DNA of 64,000 nt from Achatina immaculata (GCA_009760885.1 CM019717.1:47446866-47510865); one strand, 5' to 3'; shown: positions 11,169 through 24,014, counted from the first letter of the stretch. Numbers and translations are program-made. Notes: generated by a model not told the origin, from the sequence alone.

Positions 11169-11289
11169 GTATGTTAAGTTGAGTGATTCACTTCATCCTA
11201 CTTCAGTAGCACAACTGGCCATATGAAAAAAATTTGACTGATACAAATTTTCATATCCTGTCCAAGCATTGGAAAATGAGTGTATAGAT

Positions 11290-11445
11290 ATTTTTTTGTC
11301 ATCATTTATAATTGTTTCTTCAGTTTCTATTTTTTGTCATCATTTATAACTGTTTCTTCAGTTCTTATTTTTGTCATCATTTATAACTGTATCTTCAGTT
11401 CGTTTTTTGTCATCAATTATAACTGTTTCTTCAGTCCCACTGAGT
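11290..11445. repeat. About 36-bp minisatellite, 4 units
   Basis: Repeats of TTTTTGTCATCATTTATAAC followed by TGTTTCTTCAGTT, with small length differences. Confidence 0.9.
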
Positions 11446-11739
11446 TCTCTATGGGGCACCTTTGTTTTTTTTTTAAACCACATCTTTCTAAGTTGCTCAG
11501 TTTTTCAACTGCAGCATACTGAATGTCAAGTGCTTTTTCCCATTTGGTGTCTTTATTTGCTTGTATGTTGTGTTAATATGTGTGTTATATTTCTCACATG
11601 CTGTTGTCAATTTATTTTTGTGTTTTTCTACAGTAGTTAATGTCTGTGTGCGATAAGTTCTGGTGATAATGCGGTGTGCGGTAATCATAATAAGGTAGAT
11701 TCTGAATTCAGATCGGATGTAAAAACATAGTTCTCATGT

Positions 11740-11866
11740 GGAAAATGTAATTCTTTGAGTTAGATTTTGGATTCAGGTGATGTGAAATAAAGTAGTTCTC
11801 CAATTTATATTCTGGATTCAGGTGATGTGAAATGAAGTAGTTCTCTAATTTAGATTCTAGTTTCAT
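11740..11866. repeat. About 55-bp tandem repeat, 2-3 units
   Basis: Units contain GGATTCAGGTGATGTGAAAT and AGTAGTTCTC. Confidence 0.8.
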
Positions 11867-12299
11867 CTGTTAACCTGGTTTATAGAAACATTAAAGTGTA
11901 ACAAGGGCAAAGTACAATCTTCTTGTGCTCATGTTTGCTGCCTCAGTTATTTCAGCTCTTCTTATCAGAGTCCAACATGTTAGATACCCATGTGTTTGCC
12001 ATAATCTCCTGGAGCACTTTGTCAGATGCATTTTCTTGACTGAGAGAAAGTTCATTGTGGTTGTCATCAAATTCATAATATCTGCTATGTAATATCATTT
12101 TGGTCTTTTTTTTTCCGTAATTAAACATGAACCCCCCCCCCCCTTTTCCCCACAGTCATTAAGATTCTGAAAGGTAGAACTATGTGTTAACTCTTTCACT
12201 TCAAAACAACGCTGACAGCATTGATAGATCTCGCACAACTATGTGAGTCAATACTTGAAGTGATATTAGGCAAAGTCGACATAAAATGAAAAGTATTAC

Positions 12300-12545
12300 A
12301 TTTATAACCCATTCCATATTTTTCAAAAAGGGAGAAAATGGGACCCAAAAAGAAGATCTTGATTTTACAAATGACATAACTCTTATCAGTGACAGTGTGA
12401 AATCGATGCAGGAAAAAAACAGATTCCCTGTCTTCCTTGGCTAGCAAAATAGGTCTTGAAATTAAGAAAGACAAAACAAAAATAATGAAACTTATCATTA
12501 ATCAAGAAGGAAAAATATACGTAGAAAGAACATCTGTTGATGAAG
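12300..12545 (+). pseudogene. LINE-B: reverse transcriptase fragment
   Basis: Reads DLDFTNDITLISDSVKSMQE (RT catalytic box degraded from ADD to TND) then SLASKIGLEIKKDKTKIMKL and VERTSVDEV. Its continuation is interrupted by a different repeat; the matching LINE-B 3' end reappears at 13360-13625 on the same strand. Confidence 0.7.
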
Positions 12546-13030
12546 TCTTCTTCTTCTTCATAAGCACGCTGGCGATGATGCGTGGTACCCTGAATTTTGC
12601 AATGCACCTTTTGGCTGGGTACCTCCGACTTCAGCACCTTTCCTTGCTAGGGCAGACTGTGGTCTTGCTCGGACTGCCATGAAGACAGTGGTGTAGGCTG
12701 GCCTGGCCAAAACTTTGTTTTCCAGCCTCTGGTGGCTGTACTTAAGCCCTTTCTCCATGTCAGATCCAACATGCAATGCTGGCTGGCCAGACGACTTTGA
12801 GACAGTCCGACTTTGGGATGAAGAATCTGATGAGTGCCTTAATGATATCCATTCCCCGCCACCTGTAGTCTGCTGGCTCTGTTTTGTTTACATCATTCTG
12901 ACAGCCATTGTTGTAAAGACCCATAGGCTTGTCACGCCCTGGATTCATTGGTTTCACACCAGATTTTCCTCATCCCTGCAGGCGATCTCCATGTCCCCAT
13001 CTGTCCACCAACCTGACATTACATTTTACA
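12545..13030. repeat. Unclassified repeat-like insert within LINE-B
   Basis: GC-richer than its surroundings and sits exactly between the two halves of a LINE-B copy. Broken open frames on both strands; no family recognised. Probably a separate insertion. Confidence 0.3.
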
Positions 13031-13359
13031 AAAATAACAATTACAATTAATGTTGATTGCCACAGGTTTCTGAGCTACAGTTGTAGGTCAGAGTTTTTAA
13101 GCAAACAGATCTATGTTCCCTGTCTCACAAACACTATGTTAAGATAAGTGTATCCTTAACACAGTTGTTCCCAGGGGATTTTTTTTTTTGGTTAATTGCT
13201 ACAGAACTTTTAGTGAGAAATGGGTAATTTAATTATGGTTGGATTCTTTTTTTGTTCTTTATTATTTTTTAAAAATTTTCTGGCTGATAGTTAATTGTAG
13301 TCCTATAAATTAGGGACTGATTTTTACCTGAGTATTCAAATTAAAAGAAATATATATAT

Positions 13360-13625
13360 TGGTCACTTGATGAGAAGAAATGATCAGAGAATCCCAAAAT
13401 AAGCTATCAAGTGGAACACAACAGGCCAAAGAAAAAGAGGCAGACCACGTGAAACTCTGAAGAGGACATTGTTAAGAGAGGCCAAATTAACAGGCATAAA
13501 ATCCTTTGATGAGGTTGAAAGACTCGCCAAAGACAGGAAAAATTGGCGAACTACTTTGCGAGCCCTATTTGACGTTTAACGGCATGAGAAGGATATAAGA
13601 TAAGATAAGATTCAAATTTCTCATG
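13360..13625 (+). pseudogene. LINE-B 3' end with AAGAT-type tail
   Basis: Reads GHLMRRNDQRIPK, stop, AIKWNTTGQRKRGRPRETLK, then EAKLTGIKSFDEVERLAKDR. Ends GACGTTTAACGGCATGAGAA and then ATATAAGATAAGATAAG, the 3' tail repeat of this family. Confidence 0.78.
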
Positions 13626-13629
13626 GTGC

Positions 13630-14970
13630 ACTAACATTCATGTGTAGTATATTGTAGTGTGATTTACTTCACATGAAAATTATTTTTTCAACTTCAGAAG
13701 TAGTTCCCCTCCAAAACAAGTGTCAGATGCCCTTTTTTTTAATTGTTGAGTTTAGAACTTACTAAGTTTTCCTTAAAAAGCATACTCTTTCATTGGTACC
13801 ACATGCAAGAGTTAAGTATTTTTAAACTGAATAGCACTGCTCTATTTTTACGTACAAACATTTTTTGTGTATAACACTATTTTTATGTGTACAACTAAAT
13901 AAATAAATATACACAAAGCCACTGCTACAAAATTGTGATGGCCAATAATTCAGAATAGTCTAACTATTTCTTAAGTGTTTATTATTATTATCATCAGTAA
14001 ATTAAACATTTAAGAAAGAAATTAATGAAAAATTTCCAGAACTTTCTTAACATCTTTAACACTAGAACACAAACAAAGCCCATGACATAGAGAGACACTT
14101 TCTTTCTACAATATTTGTTAAAAATTGTCAATCATGTTTTTTCATATAAAGTGAATGAAAGATTGGGGGGAGGGAGGGGGGGGGTGGGGGTGGCAGAACA
14201 TTTTTTTTTTCGTTTTTTACAATGTGTTTCAAAAGTCAGTCTCTGTGTTGGGCAGGCTGTATGATAAGATAGAGTGACAAGTGACAAGCATTAAACATGT
14301 TCCTGTCTATTGTTGCAGAAGTTAACCATAACATTCTATACAGCCTTATCTCTAGTCACTAGTCATTCTGCAAGAAATTGAGGAGCTTAATCTCTGATCA
14401 TTCTAGAAGATGTTGTTTATGAGACCACTTCACTCCTAAATCATCATGTCCTTGTTATCTGACACTTTTTTGTGTCGGTATCATGTTGGAAAGTAATGTA
14501 ACTTTCAGAAATGTTGCAGTTGTAAGTTTTTACTGTGCAGTTATACTGTACTTACCGTAAATACACTTTATGAAGTCATTGCAACTATTTTATATTCATT
14601 ATTAAATACATTTCATGAAGGCATTGCCATTATATGTAATGCAACTATTTTGTGTTTATTGTTAAATAAACTCCATGAAGCTGCTGCAGTGTTGTACAAT
14701 GCAACTATTTTATATTTATTAAGTACACTTTATGAGGTTGAAATGTTTGTTTTTCTTCACACAATGTGAAGAATTACAATATGAAATGGAATTCTAGTTT
14801 TACCTTTTGTAGTCATCACCAGTAGATATTTCATACTTTGTATTTTTGTTACTTTAGTATCTTACTGTAGTTATGACAGGCTGTACTGTAGGTGCCATGG
14901 AAAAGGTCAAAAATTAATCCATAAGCTGTTTTGTCATGTCCATGGACAAAGTAAAAAAATTAATCCATAG
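13630..14970. other. No gene seen; AT-rich with G-rich tract and a 60-bp repeat
   Basis: Mostly AT-rich unique sequence. Holds a G-rich tract at 14164-14195 and about three 60-bp units (TGCAACTATTTTATATTTAT core) at 14560-14740. Confidence 0.6.
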
Positions 14971-14974
14971 GTCA

Positions 14975-15510
14975 GATAATGGATTGTACAGCTGTGACTC
15001 TTTTATGGATTGCATTTATTCTCTTTGGACTTGAGTGAAGTCTTCTTTTTTGTGTGACTGAATTTTGCCTAGTGTACTCTTGTTTGCTTAATTCACCAGG
15101 AAGGAAAGCAGAAGTATCCATTGTTGCCTTGAGTGGCAAATCACAACCAGTATAGGCACCACATGTTTTCATTGCAGCACTGCCTGATAACAGGGTATTA
15201 CAACAGTTTGATGAACAAGGTGATGAGCATCGATGGTGTCCTGTCCTGGCAGTGATAACAGAAACACCTGGCACTGCAACTCGCTGAGAAGACATGCTCA
15301 CCACCAAGGAGACCATGACGGTCAGCTATCATCGTTTTTTTATCACCTTTGTCATCATAACTGGGCTCAGGAGCAACAAGCCTGGGTTCCCTGGATATGT
15401 GGAGCAACTAGAACAGAAGAAGGGGCTGCTTGAAGATGTTTATCAGATATGGGATACAAATTCTTCTCTGGTACATCCTTTTAGGATTTATTTGTTAAGT
15501 CACTGAGTTT
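14975..15510. other. Unassigned open stretches, possible transposon relic
   Basis: Balanced composition with overlapping broken frames on both strands. A plus-strand reading gives RKAEVSIVALSGKSQPV, stop, then NRVLQQFDEQGDEHRWCPVL, which looks protein-like but is interrupted. No family recognised and no clean splice sites. Confidence 0.3.
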
Positions 15511-15530
15511 GAGAGATAAAACTGCCCAAG

Positions 15531-16750
15531 TTGATAGTGAAGCCATCTTTTAATCAGTCTTTAAAAAAAAAAAAGCAGTGGAATTTAGTCCCACTGCTGC
15601 ACACTCCATTTGCCATAGTTTTACGAACGCATGCTCAACATGCTGTGCTGAGGATAAATTGCCTCCAAAGATGGATAAACAGAGTGGAGCATTGGTTTAC
15701 ACCCCACACACAAAGATGGATATCTGCATGTAGGCCCTTTGGTGGGGGTGGGGGGTCCAACTGGTACATCACCCAGTGGCTCAGAGTTTTAAGGGTGGGC
15801 CCAGAGGGCCTCCGTGAGGGGGGGGGGGGGGCGCAGTGGATGAAAACAGATAAATGGAAAGGGATAGGATTTTGCACTAGCTCACACATTTTCTCCTTGA
15901 GGCCCAGTTTGCATACATGGGGTGGAGCATTTGATTACACTCCACACACAACTATCAGTGGATAAAGAAAAAGGACACGATATTATGGGTGGCATACATG
16001 AAATATGTGACTTTGCATGAGTCAAAGCAGGTGGAAAAGATACAAAATATAGTTTTAAAAAAGACTGAGATTCCACGATGGTGGTAACACTATTAAGCCA
16101 AGATGGAGTACAAACTCCAGCACATGTAACATAATGTACGCTGACATATATAACGAAAATTTGGCTGCAGTGTCTGGATTTTGGGGGTAGAAGTTGTGGG
16201 TATGGAACTAGAACTTGAAAACAAAAAAACTGACCATAGGACTCAAGACTTAACATGTACTGAATGCCACAGAAGAAAAAAGATGATGGTGAGCTCAGTT
16301 GTGCTCTCAAGCTTCAAGAGGCGACTTTGTTTATCAAGCCTTTCATTTTCTTGTATGAAGCTCTCTCTCTCTCTCTCTTTTTCTCTCCCCCCCCCCCCCA
16401 ACCCTAATTCGTCCACTGATGTTAGAAATATTTCACTGTTTAGTCTTAAATCGACAGCTGTGTGCTTCTTCTGTTTGTTTCTCCATATATATATATATAT
16501 AGCTGTAATGCCCAGGCACTGCGGACTCAACCTGCTCCGTGTTTACTTCTGGTGCTGTTTTGCCAACTAGGAAGCCACACAGGGGACAGAACTCAGATAG
16601 GCAAGAATCGGAGGCCGTCCATGCAACCAGTTTAACAAATTAGCCTGGGGCAGGCAAGTTTGCCATTGAGAAAAAAAGACTCTTTGCTATCGATAATCTA
16701 AACAAGTCTTCTGTCTCACACACCAACTGACTTTTTCAGTGCAAGATTAC
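15531..16750. other. No gene seen; low-complexity and C/G runs
   Basis: Contains G-runs near 15734 and 15820, two related stretches (TGGAGCATT...CACACA) near 15680 and 15920, and a (CT)n plus C-run at 16361-16400. The open frames here come from biased composition. Confidence 0.5.
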
Positions 16751-17345
16751 TTCCGATAAATAGCGCAAGGGTTACAAGTGGGAGTTGCCATGTATTCTGC
16801 GAGCTTTTCAGCCTCATCAAGGGATTTTATGCCTATTAATTTGGCCTTTGTTATCAGTCTCCTCTTTAGAGTTTCACGTGGTCTGCCTCTTTTTCTTTCT
16901 TTGGCCTGTTGTGTCCCACTTGATAGCTTGTTTTGGGATTCTCTGATCGTTTCTCCTCATCACGTGGCCAACATATGTCCATCTCCTTTTCCTGATCACC
17001 CATGAGACTGGTTGTTGTTCAGTCATCTGTCTTATTTCTGCATTGTTCTTGAATTCGTTCCACTTGATGCCGAGTATTTTCCTTAGGCATTTGTTTTCAA
17101 AAGAGTCTAATTTCTTTTCTATTTCTTTAGTTGTTTTCCAGCTTTCGCATGCATAAATGAGGGTGGATATTACATTTGAATTGAATAGTCTTAACTTGGT
17201 TTTTGTGCTTATAACTTTTGAATTCCATATGTTCTCAAGATTCTTGAAGATTAATGCTGCTTTTGCAATTATAATTCTAACTTCCTTTCTGGTGCCACCA
17301 TCCTGGTCTAAGCAGCTGCCAAGGTATGCCATGTATACAATAATG
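16750..17345 (-). pseudogene. LINE-B, post-RT region and 3' end
   Basis: Long open minus-strand frame: YLGSCLDQDGGTRKEVRIII, KTKLRLFNSNVISTLIYACE, LRKILGIKWNEF, then EIRQMTEQQPVSWVIRKRRW and TYVGHVMRRNDQRIPKQ. This is the conserved region after the RT catalytic box. It is the best-preserved LINE-B copy; a stop follows before the RGRPRE block. Confidence 0.85.
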
Positions 17346-17490
17346 AAAAGCACTAGACAGTCAGTGTTTTCTGATGTATTAAATGTACAATAATGAAAAG
17401 CACTAGACGGTGTTTTTAGATGTATTAAGATATACAATAAAGAAAAGAACTAGAACTAGACAGTCAGTGTTTTTAGATGTATTCAATGGC
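17335..17490. repeat. About 57-bp tandem repeat, 3 units
   Basis: Repeats of TACAATAATGAAAAGCACTA followed by GACAGTCAGTGTTTT and GATGTATTAAATG. Confidence 0.8.
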
Positions 17491-17844
17491 ATAACAGTTT
17501 TCTGCAGATCATTCGAAATAAAGAACTCAAAGCAGTCAGATGAAAGGAATACAGATGGATGAATATCGTGGGCAGACTGGAGACTATACTTTCAAGATGC
17601 CATCAAAGAGCGACAGAAGGACACGGGAAATCAACTGCATCCAGCTTTCAATGTTGAAACAGGTCCGACGAGGTTGTTTCCTGTTAAGGGGGTTCACTGG
17701 CCCTTTTTTCTGTATTCTTATTAATAACAGTATTCAGGAAGTAACTGACTGCAGGGCCTCATCTGGCTCTGTAGAGAGGCACAGGATAGCGATGATGGAT
17801 TATAGACATGTCTGATGTGTTGTATGCCGGAATCGTTTATATAT

Positions 17845-17930
17845 ACCGTATTTCCTTGATTAAACGCCGGGTCTAAAACAGTCGCCTGCCTAAACGCCGG
17901 GTTTGAAATAAATGCCGGGTCAGTACATTA
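17845..17930. mobile_element. Possible DNA-transposon terminal fragment
   Basis: TACCGTATTTCCTTGATTAA followed by repeated AAACGCCGGGT resembles the ends of widespread invertebrate DNA transposons. No matching opposite end was found. Confidence 0.3.
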
Positions 17931-17934
17931 TTTC

Positions 17935-20100
17935 TCTCTTCCTATGGACAGAGAACGGTATAGGCTAATACCGATGCTGCAAAACCGTAATAAAACTGGC
18001 ATTTTGCGAATAAACGCCTGCCTTGACTAGAAGCATCTAATAAAACGTCAAAACAGTTTTGCGAATGAACGCACTTTCTCGCATTCCCCACTGCATGGCA
18101 TGTCACTCGCAGACGTTCGTAGCAAAATGGTGGATCATAAATAAAATCCCACAAATGTGTTGATATATAGCTAGAACTTTTAGTCATTCTAATTGCTGGG
18201 TTTCTTTTTTTTTTCCCCAGTATACAATGTATTATCACTTTCCATGATCCATTTTAGAATAGTTACTTCAGTTTTCACGTACTATACGTCGCATGTGTTT
18301 ACTTGGTTCACAAATAATAATTTCTTGTCTAAATTTAATCCGCTATGATCTTCCATGTTCTTCCAGATGCGATGCTGAAACTGGGTATTTTGGTGATCAG
18401 ATAAATGATGGAAGTATGATAGCCCAGAATCTGCTGCGGTAGATACTAACCACTATAGCATTAGTTGTGCGGCTTTTTTGCCCGCATATTACCTATTTAC
18501 ACAACGATACTGTGCACTGTAGTCATGCAGGCTGAGGCGTTTTGTCCGCTTTATCTGTGAATGCGCAAAAATGGAGGAGAGAAAGCCTCTCGGTTGCCAG
18601 ACAGCGAGCTCTGACTGCCTCCACTAGCACTCTTCGTCTCCGTCGATCGTCGGCTGTGAGCAAACATTTAGCTAATATACTGTTCAATCTGTCAGCGTGA
18701 TTGTCGGCTAGATCCCCTTGCAGTGGTTATTTTCCCGTAAAACACCGAAGTCGTATTCGTTTCTAGTCTTATTTATGCCAGCTAGTGAGTTGACCCCCCA
18801 CCCCTTCCACCAAATCAGAAATTTCCCCCCTCTCTTTCTATGTTTTTAATACGAGGTCTAACGTGACGCGGTTACTAAGGTGGAGCTGTTCCACCAGCGT
18901 TGATTGCAGGCCTGGTCTAAAGCGCTCTTCTTCAGTGGAAAGCTCTGTATGCTTCACGATCAACAAAGATAACGCTTCAATTCCTCGTGATAAATGCTAT
19001 CTTGAGTACAGCATGTTTTGCTCAATTTATCTGCGCGAAAATACATTAAAATTGTTAATGCCTTCCCTCGGCCCGTTGCTGTGAGAAAGGACAGCTTTCT
19101 TTTGTTAATTTAAATTTTATAGCGGGGAGAAAGCGAGCTCTCTTCCTCTGGGAAAAAAGAAAAAGGGTGTTAAGCGAACGTCATATGTCAAATCTGATCT
19201 TGAGGAAGGCTGGGAACGGAAAATAGGACTGTGATCAAAAGTAATTCTTCCCTCTGGCTAATCTTACGTGATGTGAATACTGTACAGTTTTCGTGACTTA
19301 ATTCGTTTACACAAAGTAACTTGATAACAAAAAATATCTGAACCCCCCCATTTTCCCCTTTGCATTCTCTAATCCTTTCATCAGTGGAATCCAGTGATAA
19401 GTTAATACTGCGAATTCTGACACAGGATTATGTAAATCTTTACTAATCTTAAGCATAAAAGTCTTGTCTGCTTGCCTTTATTTTATACGTCGAGTTTGAA
19501 TCGTGCTTTACATATTTAGAACATAATTTAAGATCAATAGGCAGAACTTTTCTTTTATGACCTTGTTCAGTGGCCGAGCAGAGAGTTCGCTCAGAAATGT
19601 CAGCAGGAGAACAGTGTTCAAGACCAGACGTCTCTTCCATGCAACATTCACAACAGCCTGAAGAACGAATGTTGACTGAAGCCGTTTTCTGGCCTGAAGA
19701 CTGCGGACGCGAGATTCGGCCTAGCTGTAGAAATGTGTACTGGACACGTCAGTGCTAGGGAAGATAGTCCCCATTGGAGAAGATTATCTTCATGTAGGCG
19801 AAGCACTTCAGGCTGCCCTGCACTCACGGCTGCCACTTAACTTCTTTGTTGTTCGTTCGGACATCGACATCAACATCTGTCACACATGCGACAGTTCGCC
19901 CCATGTTTGCAGCTGGCTGGGGACTGCCCAGGTTACTGTGTAGGTTGTGTAGATGGCAAATTGTGAAGGATGTGATGTGCTGTCCGTTGCTATTTGTCGC
20001 ACGTACACATATATCTTATAGTTAGCAGGCAAAAAAAAAAATGTTAAAGTGCTTTCATGAAAGCAGTTAGGACAGATTCATACCTTCCTCCAGTCTCCTC
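17935..20100. other. Unique, CpG-richer region; possible exons, none assignable
   Basis: From about 18460 to 19950 the sequence is less AT-rich and has more CpG than its surroundings. A plus-strand open block at 19568-19756 (CRNVYWTRQC end) after TTGTTCAG could be an exon, but no second exon or family supports it. Confidence 0.3.
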
Positions 20101-20101
20101 C

Positions 20102-20475
20102 ATCTATAGCAGTGGTTCTAAACCCATGGGCCGTGACAAGGAGTATTGTAGATCGCTCTAAAGTCTCAAAGCAGCAACAAAGAGAGAGAGAGAGAGAGAG
20201 AGAGAAAAGTAGATACAATAAAAAATTATTTCGCATTTTTCACGCAATGCATAGGGGCAGACTGCCGCATACAGGTCGCTTTATTAGTAAATGAAAAGAA
20301 TGTTGGTGTAGCAATGAATATGAAGTTAAACATGTAGAGAAAATATTACATAATAATTTATTAAATTAGATTTATACCTTGCAAATATAAAGCACTTTAT
20401 TAGTGGGCCGCAAAAATGCTTGACTTTTAATTGTGGGCCGTGCAACAAAAGGGTTTGAGAACCGCTGATCTATAT
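20102..20475. mobile_element. hAT-type MITE with 8-bp target duplication
   Basis: Body 20110-20467 has inverted ends CAGTGGTTCTAAACCC and, reversed, CAGCGGTTCTCAAACCC, followed inward by GGGCCGTG and GCACGGCCC. Flanks ATCTATAG and ATCTATAT form an 8-bp duplication with one mismatch. No transposase is present; an (AG)n run lies inside at 20178-20205. Confidence 0.78.
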
Positions 20476-20524
20476 GATGATCTCGGGAAGATACACGAAC
20501 TCTGAATCTGAAGCACTAGATTTA

Positions 20525-20612
20525 TCTGAAAAAGAACAAGAACAAGAACAACAACAACAATAACAACAACAAATAAGAAAAAGAAGAAGAAGAGGAAGAA
20601 AAGAAGAAGAAG
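20525..20612. repeat. (AAC)n / (AAG)n microsatellite
   Basis: Runs of AAC and then AAG triplets. Confidence 0.9.
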
Positions 20613-21034
20613 ACCTTTGACACAACATGGTGGAAGTTACTGAGATGTCAGGGATGGGAAATAAAATTAACTTTGTTTATTCTTCTTTTTTATTATCATT
20701 ATCATCATCATCGTTATCATCATCACAGGTCGAAGAACAAAGCGGTTTCTTATGACTTTTTGAACATACATTATTTCCTTCTGCCAAAATGAGGGCTCAG
20801 ATTATGCTTAAGAACGATATCCAACATCTGATGAACATTTCTAAATCAAACAACACAGCCTTTGTATTTTACCGGAAAATGACATAACTTCTAATTTCAC
20901 ACCAAAAAAAACATGCGGAACAAAACCACACGATCGCGTTTATTTTGATTTTTATTTTTCTAAAACATACATACCATCAAGTAAGGAATAATATAGTTAC
21001 AGCAATCGCTCACAAACTTTCTTGGGTTATCGCC

Positions 21035-21115
21035 CCTTTGACTCATAGACCACAATCTCTAGCAATCCTAACGCCCCAGAGGGGGGCGGTATCATTGAGT
21101 CTGGGAAACACTGCG
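21035..21115. mobile_element. hAT-like terminal fragment
   Basis: Ends GTCTGGGAAACACTG, which reversed is CAGTGTTTCCCAGAC, a common hAT terminus. The other end was not found. Confidence 0.35.
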
Positions 21116-21289
21116 TTAAAGAGGGTGTTACTATACACACGTGAATCTTGCTTTTAGTATTGTGAATAATGTTATTGTTAATGACTGTCTGTAAAGAGTT
21201 ATGATGATGATGATGATAACGACGACAGGCTTTGTATTTTCTTCTCCACCCCACACCCTCGTATAATAATCGTATATAGAAATCTCGCG

Positions 21290-21525
21290 GCACAACGAGT
21301 AATGCTAAATCTGTTGACTCCATTCTTAACTGTACAACGAGTAATGCTAAATCTATTGACTCCATTCTTAACTGTATAACGAGTAATGCTAAATCTATTG
21401 ACTCCATTCTAACTGTATAACGAGTAATGCTAAATCTATTGACTCCATTCTTAACTGTATAACGAGTAATGCTAAATCTATTGACTCCATTCTTAACTGT
21501 ACAACGAGTAATGCTAATCTATTAC
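21290..21525. repeat. 43-bp satellite, about 5.5 units
   Basis: Units GTATAACGAGTAATGCTAAA followed by TCTATTGACTCCATTCTTAACT. A short array of the same unit lies at 26872-26975. Confidence 0.95.
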
Positions 21526-21996
21526 ACAAAAATTCATTTTAATGTGGAACTTGATGTCGTTGTGCGACAAACATTCAGACGATGAGGGAAAAAAAAAGCT
21601 ACCTCAATAAAGCAGTACCAGGTAGTATTCCGACTATTTTTGGTCGCTTGTAATTCATATCAAAGATCCTAAACTTGAGACGGCGATTGGTGCTGGCAGC
21701 TTTCTCTAGGGGTATGCGCTAAACATACTTCAGGACCTCCCACGTTTGACATCGGTCGTTGACAAACTTCGGACCTATCCAAGCTCGGATAAGCTAGAAG
21801 TTGTCTTTTAGAAGAATAATATTCATTTTTTGTGTGTATTTTTTTTTCTTTATTTGAAATGATTGGTTATTTACTTTCGCAAGTGTCGTGTTTACATTTC
21901 TTGAGCAAATATTAAAAAAAAAAAAAAGAAAAACTCGAGAAACATAAATAAATGTTTAAACAATTTATTAAGTGTATAGGCAGACAAAACGGACCA

Positions 21997-22262
21997 GAGT
22001 ATGTATGTATGTATGTATGTATGTATGTATGTATGGGTTATGTATGTATGTATGTATGTATGGGTTATGTATGTATGTATGTATGGATGGATGGATGTAT
22101 GTATGGGTTATGTGTGCATGTATGTATGTATGGATGGATGGATGTATGTATGTATGGGTTATGTATGCATGTATGTATGTATGTATGTATGTATGTATGT
22201 ATGTATGACTAAATGGATGGATGGATGGATGAATGGATGGATGGATGGATGGATGGATGGAA
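21997..22262. repeat. (ATGT)n / (ATGG)n microsatellite
   Basis: About 265 bases of ATGT repeats interspersed with GGTT and then ATGG repeats. Repeated YVCM-type frames here are translation of the repeat, not genes. Confidence 0.97.
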
Positions 22263-22504
22263 TTTAAAAAAAACAGACGGACTAGCATTGCCTTTCTTAC
22301 CGTCGTCTGATCACCCGTAGCTGCGAACTAGGCTCCTGTATAGCAGAAACCGTCGTTAGAACCGTCGTAAGATGAGAAACTTACTGGACAGAAAACTTTC
22401 TACGGTGGTTTTATTCAACTCTTTCACTACCAAGAACAAAAATTTCAAGGCCACACAAAGAGTTTATAATAAACACTGTTGGTATGTTTTCTTATATCTT
22501 ACAT

Positions 22505-22935
22505 CCTTCCCGTGCCGTTAAGCGTCACATAGGGCTAGTTTTTTGTTCGCCAAGTTTTCCTGCTTTCGGCGAGCTTTTCAACCTCATCAAGGGATGATAT
22601 GCCTATTAATTTGGCCTCTCTTAACAATGTCCTCTCTAGAGTATCACGTAGTCGACATCTTCGGCCTGTTGTGTCCCACTTGATAGCTTGTTTTGGGATT
22701 CTCTGATTTTCTTCTCATCACGTGACCAACATATGTCCATTTCCTTTTCCTGACCACCCATGAGACTGGTTGTTGTTCAGTCACCTGTCTTATCTCTGTT
22801 CTTGAATTCGTTCCACTTGATGCCAAGTATTTTCCTTAGGCATTTGTTTTCAAAAGAGTCTAATTTGTTGGCTATTTCTTCAGTTTTTTTCCACCTTTCA
22901 CATGCATAAGTGAGGCCGGATATTGCATTTAGTAT
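22505..22935 (-). pseudogene. LINE-B 3'-end copy
   Basis: Minus strand: EIRQVTEQQPVSWVVRKRKW then TYVGHVMRRKSENPK, with the same tail CTTAACGGCACGGGAAGGAT. Closely related to the 16.75-17.35 kb copy and broken after MRRK. Confidence 0.8.
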
Positions 22936-22939
22936 AGTA

Positions 22940-24010
22940 TTTAATTCAATATTTGATTAACAAAAATAAACAACAAAACTAAAAAGATTTTTTTAACTTC
23001 ACAAAGCCATTTAGACAGTTCATGGGAGTGAAAGAGTTAATATCCGGCGCAGTTTCATCAGAAAGTTCCATAACCATTCACCGCAACGGAGATACAACAG
23101 TCAAATCCAATCTACAGTATCATTCACTCCATACCAGCGTCTGTGGTTTAGTGACAAGGGTATGAGGTATTTAGCAGACTAAACGATTTGTTATTTGATA
23201 ATTTAAACCCTGCAATGTATTTCCTTAACAACTTAATATTTACACAGCAATACATCTAATGCATATACTTAACTCCAAATATTAGTCTAAGGTCTAGACC
23301 TTTCGGTAATCAATTTTATAAGCAAATATTAAACTGGTCAAATGTATATACAAATTAGCTTAACGCAAAAAGCCAGACTGTGCTGTAGGGATCATATATA
23401 ACGCAGATTTTTATCAATTTCTCCCGGCAGACAAACGCTTGGCTAGACTATTCAAAAAGCCTCCAACCACGAGAACCAAAATAAGTCTGTCATCCAACCA
23501 CCGAAGCACTTGAATTCCTCCATTTACTTTTCATGACACGCAAAAACTGTATGCATTTCAAGTCCTTAAACCGTAAACTACCATCTTGAACTTACTTCTT
23601 TCGCGTAAAGTAAGGGAAATAATTAACTGCTGGGCATGAATAAATGTGAGTGCGAGTTTGGGCCTTAACGAGATTTGTTTTGACTTTTATTGTGTTAGTA
23701 CTGTTTTGTTTTGTTTTTTTTCCTTAACCCATATAACCAATATTTGTGAGTTTTGATATTCCACAGTGTCAAAATGGAAACAGTTCCATTAAAACGGCTT
23801 GTAGTGGTTAGATATGAGAGCTATACCCATTTGAGTCATGCGTCTTAGCTTTCCGAATGTCACCCACCAAAGAATTTGGCGTCAAGTTTGGCAGACAGTT
23901 CTGATTGTTGTCTTGGAGCGGAAGGTGCAGAAAAATGCTTGACTGATTAAAATTTATCTGTCATTGGATAGCTCATATTGGCATTTTTCTTTTAGTAGAC
24001 GGTTTCTTCT
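22940..24010. other. No gene or repeat recognised
   Basis: AT-rich unique sequence with no long frame, family match or tandem structure that I can see. Confidence 0.5.
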
Positions 24011-24014
24011 TATC

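Noticed and set aside
15531..15965. 144-codon plus-strand frame
   Set aside because: Kept open by G-runs and low complexity; no domain, and the opposite strand is equally open.
17540..17815. 91-codon plus-strand frame
   Set aside because: Follows a LINE-B remnant and tandem repeats, has no recognisable motif and no splice context.
19568..19943. Two adjacent plus-strand open blocks as an exon
   Set aside because: They lie in different frames with a stop between, splice sites are weak, and no homologous family comes to mind.
21952..22288. YVCM and HTYI repeat proteins
   Set aside because: Pure (ATGT)n translation, open on both strands because the repeat has no stop in those frames. The same applies at 48.0-48.4 and 62.0 kb.
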